Below are positions 25,252-33,864 of a DNA stretch of 48,616 bases, one piece after another. Numbering within the stretch: position 1 is the first letter of the stretch; every line of letters begins with the position of its first letter. Origin of the DNA: Pseudomonadota bacterium (GTDB taxonomy: Bacteria > Pseudomonadota > Alphaproteobacteria > ATCC43930 > CGMCC-115725); assembly GCA_021812165.1 (NCBI GenBank), contig JAKAOO010000003.1:1-48616 (forward strand), read 5' to 3'. The translations under genes and the position numbers were made by a program. The notes under the pieces were generated by a model that saw only the letters and a list, made by a program, of their open reading frames with translations, ran no database searches and had not been told where the DNA came from.

Positions 25252-27048
25252 ATGCCGAATATTCCGCCGATCTTCGCGCGGGGGACACGGTCGGCCGCGC
25301 TTCTATGGCGCCTCGTGAGCGACTTTGTCCGCCCGCATACGCGTACCATCGCGATTGCCTTTCTGTGCATGGGGGCGGCTGCCGGCTCGACGGCTTTGCG
25401 CGCCTGGCTGATGCAGCCCGTTCTCGACCGCATCTTTGTCGCGCGCGAGGCAGCTCTGCTTGTTCCAATCGCCGCGGCGGCGCTCGGTCTCGCCCTCGTC
25501 AAGGGGCTCGCCGATTACGGCCAGGCGGTCCTGATGGGGAGGATTGGTCAACGCGTCATAGCCGATGTCCAGGCCGCTCTCTTCGGCCGCTTGATGCGCG
25601 CCGATCTCGCCTACCTCCAGGCCCGCCCTTCCGGAACGCTGATGTCGCGCTTTACGAACGATGCGACACTCTTGCGCAACGCAGCGGCGAAGATCCTTGT
25701 CGCCATTGGCAAGGAAGGCGTCACCGTCATCTGCCTCGTCGCCCTGATGTTCTACGAAGACCCGCTTCTCGCGATTATCTCTTTTTTCGCGTTTCCGCTC
25801 GCGATCCGTCCGGTTGTCCGCATCGGTCGCCGCATGCGCCGGGTCTCCGCCAACACACAAGTCGAGCTCGGCCAGTTGACGACGCTTCTCGGCCAAAGCT
25901 TTCAGGGAGCCCGCATCGTCAAGGCCTACGGCATGGAGGGATACGAGGAGGCGCGGGCACGGGGCCTTTTCGAGCGCCTCTACACTCTCTACAACCAAGC
26001 GATCCGCGCGCGCTCCAAGGCCTCGCCCTTGATGGAAACCTTGGGCGGCACGGCGATTGCGGTGGTGATCCTTTTTGGCGGTCATCAAGTGATCGTCGGC
26101 GCACGCACGCCGGGTGCTCTTTTCTCTTTTATCACGGCTCTTCTCCTCGCCTATCAGCCGCTCAAGAACCTCGCCAACCTCAACGCTTCCTTACAGGAGG
26201 GTTTGGCCGCGGCAGAGCGTCTCTTCGAGGTGATGGATGTCGAGCCGGAAATCCGCGACGCCAAGGGAGCCGGCCCTCTCGCCGTAAACGGCGGCGAGAT
26301 CCGCTTCGAAGGGGTCGGTTTTGGCTACCGTCCGGGGATCCCTGCGCTCTACGACGTTTCTCTTGTTGTCCCCGCCGGACGCACGGTGGCGCTCGTCGGC
26401 CCTTCGGGCGCAGGCAAATCGACCATCATCAGCCTCATTCCCCGTTTTTTCGACGTCGGCGAGGGCAGGATTCTCATCGACGGGCAGGATGTGAGGGGCG
26501 CCACTATCGCCTCGCTGCGCGGAGCGATCGCTTTCGTCGCGCAGGAAGTCACGCTCTTCGACGACACCGTGCGCGCCAATATCGCCTATGGCCGGTTCGG
26601 CGCCTCGGACGAGGAAATCGAGCGGGCGGCGCGAGCGGCCGACGCCGAGGGCTTTATCCTCGACCTGCCCCAGGGTTACGAGACCGTTGTCGGCGAGCGC
26701 GGCATTCGCCTTTCGGGCGGCCAGAGGCAGCGTCTGGCGATCGCCCGGGCGATGTTGAAGGATGCTCCGATCCTGCTTCTCGACGAAGCGACCTCGGCCC
26801 TCGACAGCGAAAGCGAACGCCACGTTCAGAGGGCGCTTTCCGCGCTCATCCGCGGGCGCACGACGCTTGTCATCGCCCACCGCCTTTCCACCATTCAGGG
26901 CGCCGATTCGATCTGCGTTCTCGATCACGGCCGCGTCGTGGAGAGCGGCGACCATGCCGAGCTTCTCGCCCAGGACGGGCTTTACGCGCGGCTTTACGCG
27001 ATGCAATTTGAAACGGAGCCGAACAGCGCTGCTCCTCTTCCGGCGTGA
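25252..27048 (+). CDS. msbA: MsbA-like ABC exporter (lipid A flippase type)
   Basis: A 598-residue half-transporter with six predicted membrane helices followed by one nucleotide-binding domain. The latter has Walker A GPSGAGKS (383-390), a Q-loop in FVAQEV, signature LSGGQRQR, Walker B ILLLDEATSALD and switch IAHRLST. It is first in a run of lipid A genes (acyltransferase-like, waaA, lpxK, lpxL), which supports a role in moving lipid A across the inner membrane; export of other lipids or drugs is possible. ATG 25252 (MPNIPPIFARG) fits the family; the upstream in-frame extension does not. Confidence 0.92.
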   Translation: MPNIPPIFARGTRSAALLWRLVSDFVRPHTRTIAIAFLCMGAAAGSTALRAWLMQPVLDRIFVAREAALLVPIAAAALGLALVKGLADYGQAVLMGRIGQRVIADVQAALFGRLMRADLAYLQARPSGTLMSRFTNDATLLRNAAAKILVAIGKEGVTVICLVALMFYEDPLLAIISFFAFPLAIRPVVRIGRRMRRVSANTQVELGQLTTLLGQSFQGARIVKAYGMEGYEEARARGLFERLYTLYNQAIRARSKASPLMETLGGTAIAVVILFGGHQVIVGARTPGALFSFITALLLAYQPLKNLANLNASLQEGLAAAERLFEVMDVEPEIRDAKGAGPLAVNGGEIRFEGVGFGYRPGIPALYDVSLVVPAGRTVALVGPSGAGKSTIISLIPRFFDVGEGRILIDGQDVRGATIASLRGAIAFVAQEVTLFDDTVRANIAYGRFGASDEEIERAARAADAEGFILDLPQGYETVVGERGIRLSGGQRQRLAIARAMLKDAPILLLDEATSALDSESERHVQRALSALIRGRTTLVIAHRLSTIQGADSICVLDHGRVVESGDHAELLAQDGLYARLYAMQFETEPNSAAPLPA

Positions 27049-27055
27049 CGAAACC

Positions 27056-27790
27056 TTGGACTATCAAGCGAGGGCTTGGCGCCGGATCGCGAAGAGCGAT
27101 CGGCTGTTCCGGACCCTATGCTGGGTGATCTCGCTTTATGTCCGCTTCGTCTACAGGACGAACCGCTGGCAGGTCGAAGGGAGCGAGAGGGCGCTTGCGC
27201 TGCGCCGCGAGGGGCGGTCGTTCATCCTTGCTTTCTGGCATGGCCGGCTCCTCATGATCCCGATGGCGTGGCGGGGCCTCGCGCCCATCAACATGCTGAT
27301 CTCCGCTCATCGCGACGGCCAAATCATCGCTGGAGCCGTGCGTTATTTTGGCGTGGCCTCGATCGCCGGCTCGACCAGCCGGGGCGGGCGCGCCGCGCTC
27401 TTGCTCATGCTCAAGCGGTTGAAAGCGGGCGAGTGCGTCGGCATCACGCCGGATGGCCCGCGCGGCCCGGCGAGGCGTGCCAGCATCGGGATCGTCAATC
27501 TCGCACGCCTCGCGAAGGTGCCGATTGTGCCGATTACCTATGCCTCGAGCCGGCGGCGCGTTCTCACAAGCTGGGACCGCTTTCACCTTGCCTTGCCCTT
27601 TGGGCGGGGCGTGTTTCTTTGGGGCGAGCCGTTCCCAGTTTCCGCCGAGCTCGATCAATCGGGATTGGAGCGCGCCCGACACCTCCTCGAGGCGCGCATG
27701 ATCGCGCTCGATGAAGAGGCCGAGCGGCGCGTTGGGAGCAGGCCACCGGCTGCCCCTGAAAGAAGCCTCGCGAGCGGCGAGGAAGAATGA
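27056..27790 (+). CDS. Lysophospholipid acyltransferase family protein (DUF374)
   Basis: About 244 residues. FWHGRLLMIPMAW carries the acyltransferase H-x4-type site, and ISAHRDGQIIAG, GSTSRGGRAALL and GITPDGPRGPARRA are the conserved DUF374 blocks. The family is consistently linked to waaA in Alphaproteobacteria and is presumed to modify an envelope lipid. The start is uncertain: no ATG lies near the msbA stop, so TTG 27056 (LDYQARAWRRIAK) is proposed, with TTG 27008 as an alternative overlapping msbA. Its stop overlaps the waaA ATG by four bases. Confidence 0.82.
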   Translation: MDYQARAWRRIAKSDRLFRTLCWVISLYVRFVYRTNRWQVEGSERALALRREGRSFILAFWHGRLLMIPMAWRGLAPINMLISAHRDGQIIAGAVRYFGVASIAGSTSRGGRAALLLMLKRLKAGECVGITPDGPRGPARRASIGIVNLARLAKVPIVPITYASSRRRVLTSWDRFHLALPFGRGVFLWGEPFPVSAELDQSGLERARHLLEARMIALDEEAERRVGSRPPAAPERSLASGEEE

Positions 27791-29133
27791 TGTTGCCCGC
27801 ACTCTACCGCGTCGCGACGGACATTCTGACGCCCGGCGTCCTCATTTACCTCCAGCGCCGTTGCAAACGGGGCAAAGAGGATCCTCTGCGCCTTGCCGAA
27901 CGTCGCGGCATTGCCGGGGCGCCACGCCCGCAGGGGCCTCTCGTATGGATACACGCGGCGAGCGTCGGCGAGGCAACCTCCGTTCTGGGGCTTATCGAGC
28001 GCCTCTTCGCAACGCGGCCGGGTCTCGCAATCCTTCTTACGACCGGTACCGTCGCCTCGGCGCGTCTGATGGCCGAACGCCTCCCGGGGAACGCGCGGCA
28101 TCAATACGTGCCGGTCGATTTGCCGGCGCCCGTCTCGCGCTTTCTCGACCACTGGCGCCCCGATTTCGCGCTCTGGGTCGAAAGCGAGTTGTGGCCGAAC
28201 CTCGTGCTCTCGACCGCTCGGCGCGGCATCCCGATGGTGCTTCTGAACGGCCGGCTCTCCGAGCGCTCCTATCGCCGCTGGCGCCGGTGCCCGGGCCTTA
28301 TCCGCCCGATGCTCTCTGCCTTCGAGCTGTGCTTCGCTCAGGATGACGAGCAGGCGCGGCGCCTCGCCCGCCTCGGCGCCAAGGACATTGCCAAAAGCGG
28401 AGACCTCAAAGCCGCGGCTGCGGCCTTGCCCGCCGATCCGCGCACCCTCGATCGGTTGCGGCAGGCGGTCGGGGGGCGCCCCATCTGGCTCGCGGCGAGC
28501 ACGCATGGCGGCGAGGAAGAGGTGGCGGCGGCGGTCCACCCTCTCCTCGCGCCGCGCCACCCGGGCCTCCTCACCATCATCGCGCCGCGCCACCCGGCGC
28601 GCGGAGAGAAGGTGGCCGCAACGCTTCGCGCGCGGGGCTTTCGGGTCGCCCGCCGCAGCGCCGGAGAGCCCATCGCCGGTGAAACCCAAATCTATCTCGC
28701 CGACACTTTGGGTGAGCTTGGGCTTTTTTACCGGCTCGCGGAAATCGCTTTTATCGGCGGCTCGCTTTTCGGCAATGGCGGCCATAATCCATTCGAGCCG
28801 GCGCGGCTCGGTTGCGCCGTCCTTCATGGCCCCGATATGAAGAATTGCGCGCCCATGGCCTCCGCGCTTGCGCGCGCCGGCGCGTCGCAAACGGTGACCG
28901 GCACGCAGGACCTCGCCGCCGCCGTTTCGCGCCTCCTCGATGACCCGAGCGAGCGCGCGATGCGCGCCGCCGCCGGGGCGCGCGCCGTCGCTCTCGCGGA
29001 AGGCGTTCTCGATCGGGTCCTCGCGCGGCTTTCGCCTTGGCTTGACCCGCTCGCTCCTCGCGGCTCCCCTGCCGAGGAACCCGGCGAGGGATTCCCGCGC
29101 GAGGATCTGCAGCGACGGCCCCTCCGCGCCTGA
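27787..29133 (+). CDS. waaA: 3-deoxy-D-manno-octulosonic acid (Kdo) transferase
   Basis: A 448-residue GT30 glycosyltransferase that adds Kdo to lipid IVA at the inner membrane. Visible family features are an N-terminal hydrophobic anchor, WIHAASVGE with the catalytic Glu, TTGTVASARL, YVPVDLPAPVSRFL, WVESELWPN, LNGRLSERSYRRW, ASTHGGEEE (ASTHxGEE) and GGSLFGNGGHNPFEPA. The ATG overlaps the preceding gene by four bases and the stop overlaps lpxK by one (TGATG), so the three genes are translationally coupled. Confidence 0.96.
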   Translation: MMLPALYRVATDILTPGVLIYLQRRCKRGKEDPLRLAERRGIAGAPRPQGPLVWIHAASVGEATSVLGLIERLFATRPGLAILLTTGTVASARLMAERLPGNARHQYVPVDLPAPVSRFLDHWRPDFALWVESELWPNLVLSTARRGIPMVLLNGRLSERSYRRWRRCPGLIRPMLSAFELCFAQDDEQARRLARLGAKDIAKSGDLKAAAAALPADPRTLDRLRQAVGGRPIWLAASTHGGEEEVAAAVHPLLAPRHPGLLTIIAPRHPARGEKVAATLRARGFRVARRSAGEPIAGETQIYLADTLGELGLFYRLAEIAFIGGSLFGNGGHNPFEPARLGCAVLHGPDMKNCAPMASALARAGASQTVTGTQDLAAAVSRLLDDPSERAMRAAAGARAVALAEGVLDRVLARLSPWLDPLAPRGSPAEEPGEGFPREDLQRRPLRA

Positions 29134-30131
29134 TGCCGAGGGCGCCCGCCTTCTGGGACCGCCCGCCCGGGCTCACGGCGGGGCTGCTCGCCCCTTTCGC
29201 CGAGATCTGGGAGGCAACCGGGCGTCTCAAGCATACGCTTTCGCGCCCGTATCGCTCCCCCGTTCCCGTCCTCTGCGTCGGCAACCTCGTCGCCGGAGGC
29301 GCCGGCAAGACTCCGGTCGCGCTTTCGATCGCCGGTCGTCTTATCGCCCGCGGGATCGGCGTGCATGCTCTCTTGCGCGGTTATGGCGGCGTTCTCAAAG
29401 GGCCGGTGCTGGTTGACCCGAGGCGCCATGATGCCGCGGCGGCCGGCGACGAGGCGCTCCTTTACGCGCGGGCGATGCCCACATGGGTCGCACGCGACCG
29501 CGCCGAGGGCGCGCGCGCCGCGCGCGCTGCGGGCGCCCGGTTGATCCTCCTCGACGACGGCCTGCAGAACCCGGGGATTGCCAAGACGCTGTCTCTTCTC
29601 GTTGTCGATGCCGCCTTCGGCTTCGGCAATGGCCGCGTCATCCCGGCGGGGCCCCTTCGCGAGAGCCTCAAACGCGGCCTGAGGCGGGTCGAGGCCGCGG
29701 TCCTCATCGGGGACGGCCCCGCGCCTTCGGAGCTTCCGGCATCGCTGCCCATCTTGCGGGCGCGTCTCACGCCCAAGCGCGGCAAGCACTTTGCCGGCCA
29801 CGCGGTCGTTGCTTTCGCCGGCATCGGACGACCGCAAAAGTTTTTCGCGACACTCGAGGCGCTTGGCGCGAGCCTCGTAAAGACGCGCGCATTTCCCGAC
29901 CATCATCGCTACCGGCCGCGCGAGATCGAGGCTCTTGTTCGCTCGGCGAGCGAGGTGGGGGCAATGGTTGTGACAACGGCGAAAGACATCGTTCGCGTTC
30001 CCCTGTCCTTGCGCGACGCGATCGAAGTGCTCGAAGTCGAGATCCTGTGGGAGGACCCGGCAGCTCTCGATCGCCTGCTCGAGCCGGTGCTGACGGCCTC
30101 CGGCGCTGATGGCTCCCACTCTCGCGGATAG
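29133..30131 (+). CDS. lpxK: Tetraacyldisaccharide 4'-kinase
   Basis: A 332-residue membrane-associated kinase that phosphorylates the 4' position of the lipid A disaccharide. It starts with the typical PAFWDRPPGLTAGLLAPFAEIW, followed by the P-loop GNLVAGGAGKTP (about 50-61), RGYGG, GDEALL, LLDDGLQNP and the late FPDHHRYRPREI and TTAKDIVRVP. It overlaps waaA by one base and the following acyltransferase by 23 bases. Confidence 0.95.
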   Translation: MPRAPAFWDRPPGLTAGLLAPFAEIWEATGRLKHTLSRPYRSPVPVLCVGNLVAGGAGKTPVALSIAGRLIARGIGVHALLRGYGGVLKGPVLVDPRRHDAAAAGDEALLYARAMPTWVARDRAEGARAARAAGARLILLDDGLQNPGIAKTLSLLVVDAAFGFGNGRVIPAGPLRESLKRGLRRVEAAVLIGDGPAPSELPASLPILRARLTPKRGKHFAGHAVVAFAGIGRPQKFFATLEALGASLVKTRAFPDHHRYRPREIEALVRSASEVGAMVVTTAKDIVRVPLSLRDAIEVLEVEILWEDPAALDRLLEPVLTASGADGSHSRG

Positions 30132-31017
30132 GGGCGCGCTGCGGCGCCCGCCTTCTTTCCGACACCGCGTCGAGGCAGTTTTTGCCGCGCTCTCGTTTGC
30201 CGGCTTTCGCTTGCTGCCTTTTGCCGCGGCCTCCGCCTTGGGCGGCGCCGTGGCGCGTCTCGTCGGACCCCCTCTTCCCCTATCGAACCGCGCCCGCATC
30301 AATCTCCGCCGGGCGATGCCGGAGCTCTCGGAAGGCGAGATCGCGCTCATCGTCAAGGGGATGTGGAACAATCTGGGACGCGTCGCCGCCGAATACCCGC
30401 ATCTTCGGGAGATCCGGGTCTTTTCGCCCGGGGGTCCTGTCGAGACCCGCGGTTTCGAGCATATCGACCGCGCGGTGGCGGCAGGCCGGCCGATGATCAT
30501 TTTCTCCGGCCATCTCGCCAACTGGGAGATCGGCGCGCTCGCCGCAGTCCAATACGGGGTCGAGGTCGTGCAGATCTATCGCGCCGCCAACAACCCTCTC
30601 GTCGACCGCATGATCCAAGAATTTCGCGGCAGTCCCGGCGCGTTCCTGGAGAAGGGCGCCGACGCCGCCCGTGGCGCCGTCAAGGCGCTCAAGGCCGGGC
30701 GGCACCTGACGCTCCTTGCCGATCAGAAGCTCAACGAAGGGATTGCGGTCCCGTTTTTCGGACGCGAGGCGATGACCGCTCCGCTCCTCGCCGCGCTCGC
30801 TTTGCGCTTCCAATGCGACCTCGTGCCGGCTCGCGTCGAGCGCATCGGCGGCGCCCGCTTTCGCCTCACCGTCTATCCACCTCTCCCCCTGCCGAAAAGC
30901 GGCGACAAAAGCACCGATGTCGCGGCTCTGACGGCGGCGGTGAACAACACGCTCGAAGCCTGGATCCGCGAGCGCCCTTCGGAGTGGTTCTGGCTTCACC
31001 GTCGCTGGAGCGATTGA
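30109..31017 (+). CDS. lpxL: Lipid A biosynthesis acyltransferase (LpxL/HtrB family)
   Basis: A 302-residue LPLAT-superfamily late acyltransferase. The catalytic HLANWE is in FSGHLANWEIGALA, GADAARGAVKALKAG is central, and the family end RPSEWFWLHRRW is present, with a hydrophobic N-terminal segment near residues 20-50. It should transfer a secondary acyl chain to Kdo2-lipid IVA; which chain cannot be told. ATG 30109 overlaps lpxK by 23 bp, and the later reading without overlap would lose little. Convergent with xseA. Confidence 0.9.
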   Translation: MAPTLADRGALRRPPSFRHRVEAVFAALSFAGFRLLPFAAASALGGAVARLVGPPLPLSNRARINLRRAMPELSEGEIALIVKGMWNNLGRVAAEYPHLREIRVFSPGGPVETRGFEHIDRAVAAGRPMIIFSGHLANWEIGALAAVQYGVEVVQIYRAANNPLVDRMIQEFRGSPGAFLEKGADAARGAVKALKAGRHLTLLADQKLNEGIAVPFFGREAMTAPLLAALALRFQCDLVPARVERIGGARFRLTVYPPLPLPKSGDKSTDVAALTAAVNNTLEAWIRERPSEWFWLHRRWSD

Positions 31018-31027
31018 AGGCCCACGA

Positions 31028-32440
31028 TCAGAACAGACGGCCTTGGCCCTCCGGCACGCTCGATTGCTGGCGGGCGGCCCGCCGCCTTTTCTTACCGGCG
31101 ACGGCGTCCACTCTGCCGTCGTGAAATTCGAGTTCGAGCGCCATTCCGGATGAGACCCGCGCCGCCCGCGTCAGGACCTCGCCCAGGCGATCGCGGACGA
31201 CGACATAGCCGCGCGCGAGAAGGCTCTCGTGGCGCTCGGCGTGGGTCGAAAGGCGGCCCGCGAAATTGTCGATCGCTTCCCCGCAGCGGCCGAGGAAGCG
31301 CGCGATCGCGGCCGAGAGCCGCATGTCGATTTCGCCGGCGCGCTCTTTGAGCCGCGCGATCTCGGCTGCGAGCGCCTCTGGCCGCAAGCGCGCCGCGGCA
31401 AGCTGCTGGGAAAGATGGGAGAGGCGCGCCTTGAGCGAGAGAGAAAGCCTCTCGGCGCGATCGTCGAGCCGCTGCGCCGCGTTGGCGATAAGACCCTGCG
31501 GATCGGGAAGTCCGCGCGCCGCCCCCGAAAGCGCCATGCGCCGCTCGTTCATCACCCGCGAGAGGCTCGAAACCAGACGCGCCGAACGGCTTTCGAGATC
31601 TGAGAGGAGATCGAGACGCACCGGAACCGCCATCTCGGCGGCCGCGGTCGGGGTCGGCGCGCGGCGATCGCTCGCGTAATCGATGAGGGTCCAATCGGTT
31701 TCATGACCGATCGCGGAAATGAGAGGAATCGCCGAGGCCGCCGCCGCGCGCACGACGATTTCCTCGTTGAACGCCATCAGGTCTTCGAGGCTGCCGCCTC
31801 CGCGCGCGACGATGAGGAGATCGGGCCGCGGCACCGGGCCTTGCGGAAGACGGTTGAAGCCTTCGATCGCCGCCGCCACCTGTTCCGCGGCCCCCTCCCC
31901 CTGCACCGTGACCGGCCACAGAAGGACGCGCCGCGGGAAGCGATCGGCAAGGCGATGCAGGATGTCGCGGATGACCGCTCCCGAGGGCGAGGTGACGACG
32001 CCAATGATTTCGGGCAGATGCGGCAGCTTCTTTTTGCGCTCTTCGGCGAAGAGGCCCTCGGCGGCGAGGCGCTTTCGGCGCTCTTCGAGAAGCTTCAAGA
32101 GGGCGCCGATGCCGGCGAGCTCGATCGTGTCGATGATGAGCTGATAGCGGGAGCGCTGGGGATAGGTGGTAAGCCGGCCGGTGCAGACGACCTCCATCCC
32201 GTCCTCGGGCACGAGCGCCAGGGTTTGCGCCGTACCTTTCCAGATGACGGCGTCGAGGACCGCTCCCTCGTCCTTGAGACAAAGGTAAAAGTGGCCGGAA
32301 GCATACCGCTTGAAGCCCGAAATCTCGCCGCGCACCCGCACCAAGCCGAAACTCTCCTCGACCTTGCGCTTCAAAGCGAACGCAAGCTCCGAAACGGTGT
32401 ATTCTTTGACGTTCGCGCCGAAAGGCGGCAGATCGTTCAT
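31028..32440 (-). CDS. xseA: Exodeoxyribonuclease VII large subunit
   Basis: A 470-residue nuclease subunit that degrades single-stranded DNA to oligonucleotides with XseB. The N-terminal OB-fold shows VRGEISGFKRYASGHFYLCLKDE; the core has IGVVTSPSGAVIRDI, LIVARGGGSLEDLMAFNEE and ISAIGHETDWTLIDYASDRRAPTPTAAAE; a long coiled-coil follows, and the end is basic (KKRRRAARQQ). ATG 32440 lies only 33 bp from the divergent purD start, so their promoters must overlap one another or the genes. xseB is not in the window. Confidence 0.96.
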   Translation of the reverse strand: MNDLPPFGANVKEYTVSELAFALKRKVEESFGLVRVRGEISGFKRYASGHFYLCLKDEGAVLDAVIWKGTAQTLALVPEDGMEVVCTGRLTTYPQRSRYQLIIDTIELAGIGALLKLLEERRKRLAAEGLFAEERKKKLPHLPEIIGVVTSPSGAVIRDILHRLADRFPRRVLLWPVTVQGEGAAEQVAAAIEGFNRLPQGPVPRPDLLIVARGGGSLEDLMAFNEEIVVRAAAASAIPLISAIGHETDWTLIDYASDRRAPTPTAAAEMAVPVRLDLLSDLESRSARLVSSLSRVMNERRMALSGAARGLPDPQGLIANAAQRLDDRAERLSLSLKARLSHLSQQLAAARLRPEALAAEIARLKERAGEIDMRLSAAIARFLGRCGEAIDNFAGRLSTHAERHESLLARGYVVVRDRLGEVLTRAARVSSGMALELEFHDGRVDAVAGKKRRRAARQQSSVPEGQGRLF

Positions 32441-32473
32441 CGCGCTATCATAACCGAGGAAGAGTAAAGGGTG

Positions 32474-33742
32474 ATGCGGGTACTCATCGTCGGCTCCGGG
32501 GCACGCGAACACGCCCTCGCCTGGGCGATCGCCGCCTCGCCGATCGTCGAGGCGCTTTATGCCGCGCCGGGCAATGCCGGGATCGCCGAGGAGGCGCGGT
32601 GCGTGCCGGTCTCTGCCGAGGATCTGGGCGGTCTCGTTCGCTTCGCAAAGGCCGAGCGCATCGAGTTTGTCGTCGTCGGTCCCGAGGCGCCGCTCGTCTT
32701 GGGGCTTGTCGACGCTCTCGAGAGCGAGAGCATCAAAGCTTTTGGCCCGAGCGCGACAGCGGCATCGCTCGAAGGTTCCAAGGCCTTTGCCAAGGACCTT
32801 TGCGCCCGCGCCGGAATCCCGACCGCCTCTTACCGCCGCTTTCGCGACGCCCGCGCAGCCAAGGCTTTTATCGCCGAGAAAGGTGCGCCAATCGTCGTCA
32901 AAGCCGATGGCCTTGCCGCGGGTAAGGGTGTGACCGTCGCCGCCGATCGCGAAACCGCCTACAACGCCGTCGATGCGGCGCTCATCGAGCGCCAATTCGG
33001 CGAGGCCGGCGCCGAGATCGTCGTCGAAGAATTTCTCACAGGCGAGGAAGCGAGCTTTTTTGCGCTCTCTGACGGCGAGAACGCGCTCCCGCTCATCGCG
33101 GCTCGCGACAAGAAGCGTCTCAGAGACGGCGACGACGGCCCCAATACCGGCGGCATGGGGGCCTATTCTCCCGTTCCCGGTTTCGGCGCGGCGCTCGAAG
33201 GGCGGGTCATGGAAGAGATCGTGCTGCCGACGCTCAAGGCGATGCGGGAAGCGGGCCGCCCTTTGAAGGGGCTTCTTTACGCCGGCTTGATGCTGACGGA
33301 AGAGGGGCCGAAGCTCCTCGAATTCAATGTCCGCTTCGGCGATCCCGAGACGCAGGTTCTGATGATGCGCCTCAAAAGCGATCTCCTTCCGGCGCTCCTC
33401 GCCGCACGCGACGGAATGTTGAAAGCGTTCGATCTGCGCTGGCGCGACGAAGCGGCAATCTGCGTCGTCATGGCGGCCGACGGCTATCCGGGCGCACCGA
33501 AAAAAGGGGGCCTCATCCGCGGTCTCGACGGGGCGTCAGCCGATCCCGCGGTCAAGATATTTCACGCGGCCACCCGCCGCGAAGGCGAGCGGCTCCTCGC
33601 CGACGGCGGTCGCGTCCTCTCCGTCACCGCGCTCGGACAAAGCCTCAATGAGGCGCGAGCGAGCGCCTATGCTGCGATCGATCGGATCGATTGGCCGGAC
33701 GGCTTCTGCCGGCGCGATATCGGCATCAGTACCAGCGCCTGA
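32474..33742 (+). CDS. purD: Phosphoribosylamine-glycine ligase
   Basis: A 422-residue ATP-grasp enzyme forming glycinamide ribonucleotide in purine synthesis. Features include MRVLIVGSGAREHALAWA, VVGPEAPLVLGLVDAL, FGPSATAASLEGSKAFAK, VVKADGLAAGKGVTVA, the NTGGMGAYSPVPG segment and LLEFNVRFGDPETQVLM. ATG 32474 with an AAGGG site is chosen; the GTG one codon earlier is possible. The xseA-purD divergent arrangement is common in Alphaproteobacteria. Confidence 0.96.
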   Translation: MRVLIVGSGAREHALAWAIAASPIVEALYAAPGNAGIAEEARCVPVSAEDLGGLVRFAKAERIEFVVVGPEAPLVLGLVDALESESIKAFGPSATAASLEGSKAFAKDLCARAGIPTASYRRFRDARAAKAFIAEKGAPIVVKADGLAAGKGVTVAADRETAYNAVDAALIERQFGEAGAEIVVEEFLTGEEASFFALSDGENALPLIAARDKKRLRDGDDGPNTGGMGAYSPVPGFGAALEGRVMEEIVLPTLKAMREAGRPLKGLLYAGLMLTEEGPKLLEFNVRFGDPETQVLMMRLKSDLLPALLAARDGMLKAFDLRWRDEAAICVVMAADGYPGAPKKGGLIRGLDGASADPAVKIFHAATRREGERLLADGGRVLSVTALGQSLNEARASAYAAIDRIDWPDGFCRRDIGISTSA

Positions 33743-33864
33743 ACGGCTTCCGCCATCCCCGCCGGCAAGGGCGCCGGCCCCTGTTGCTGCTATGGACAGC
33801 ATCCCTGCGCCCGCGCAAACTCGCCCGCCCGCTCTTCTTGGTGCCCGCTCTTTTTGGTGAACGC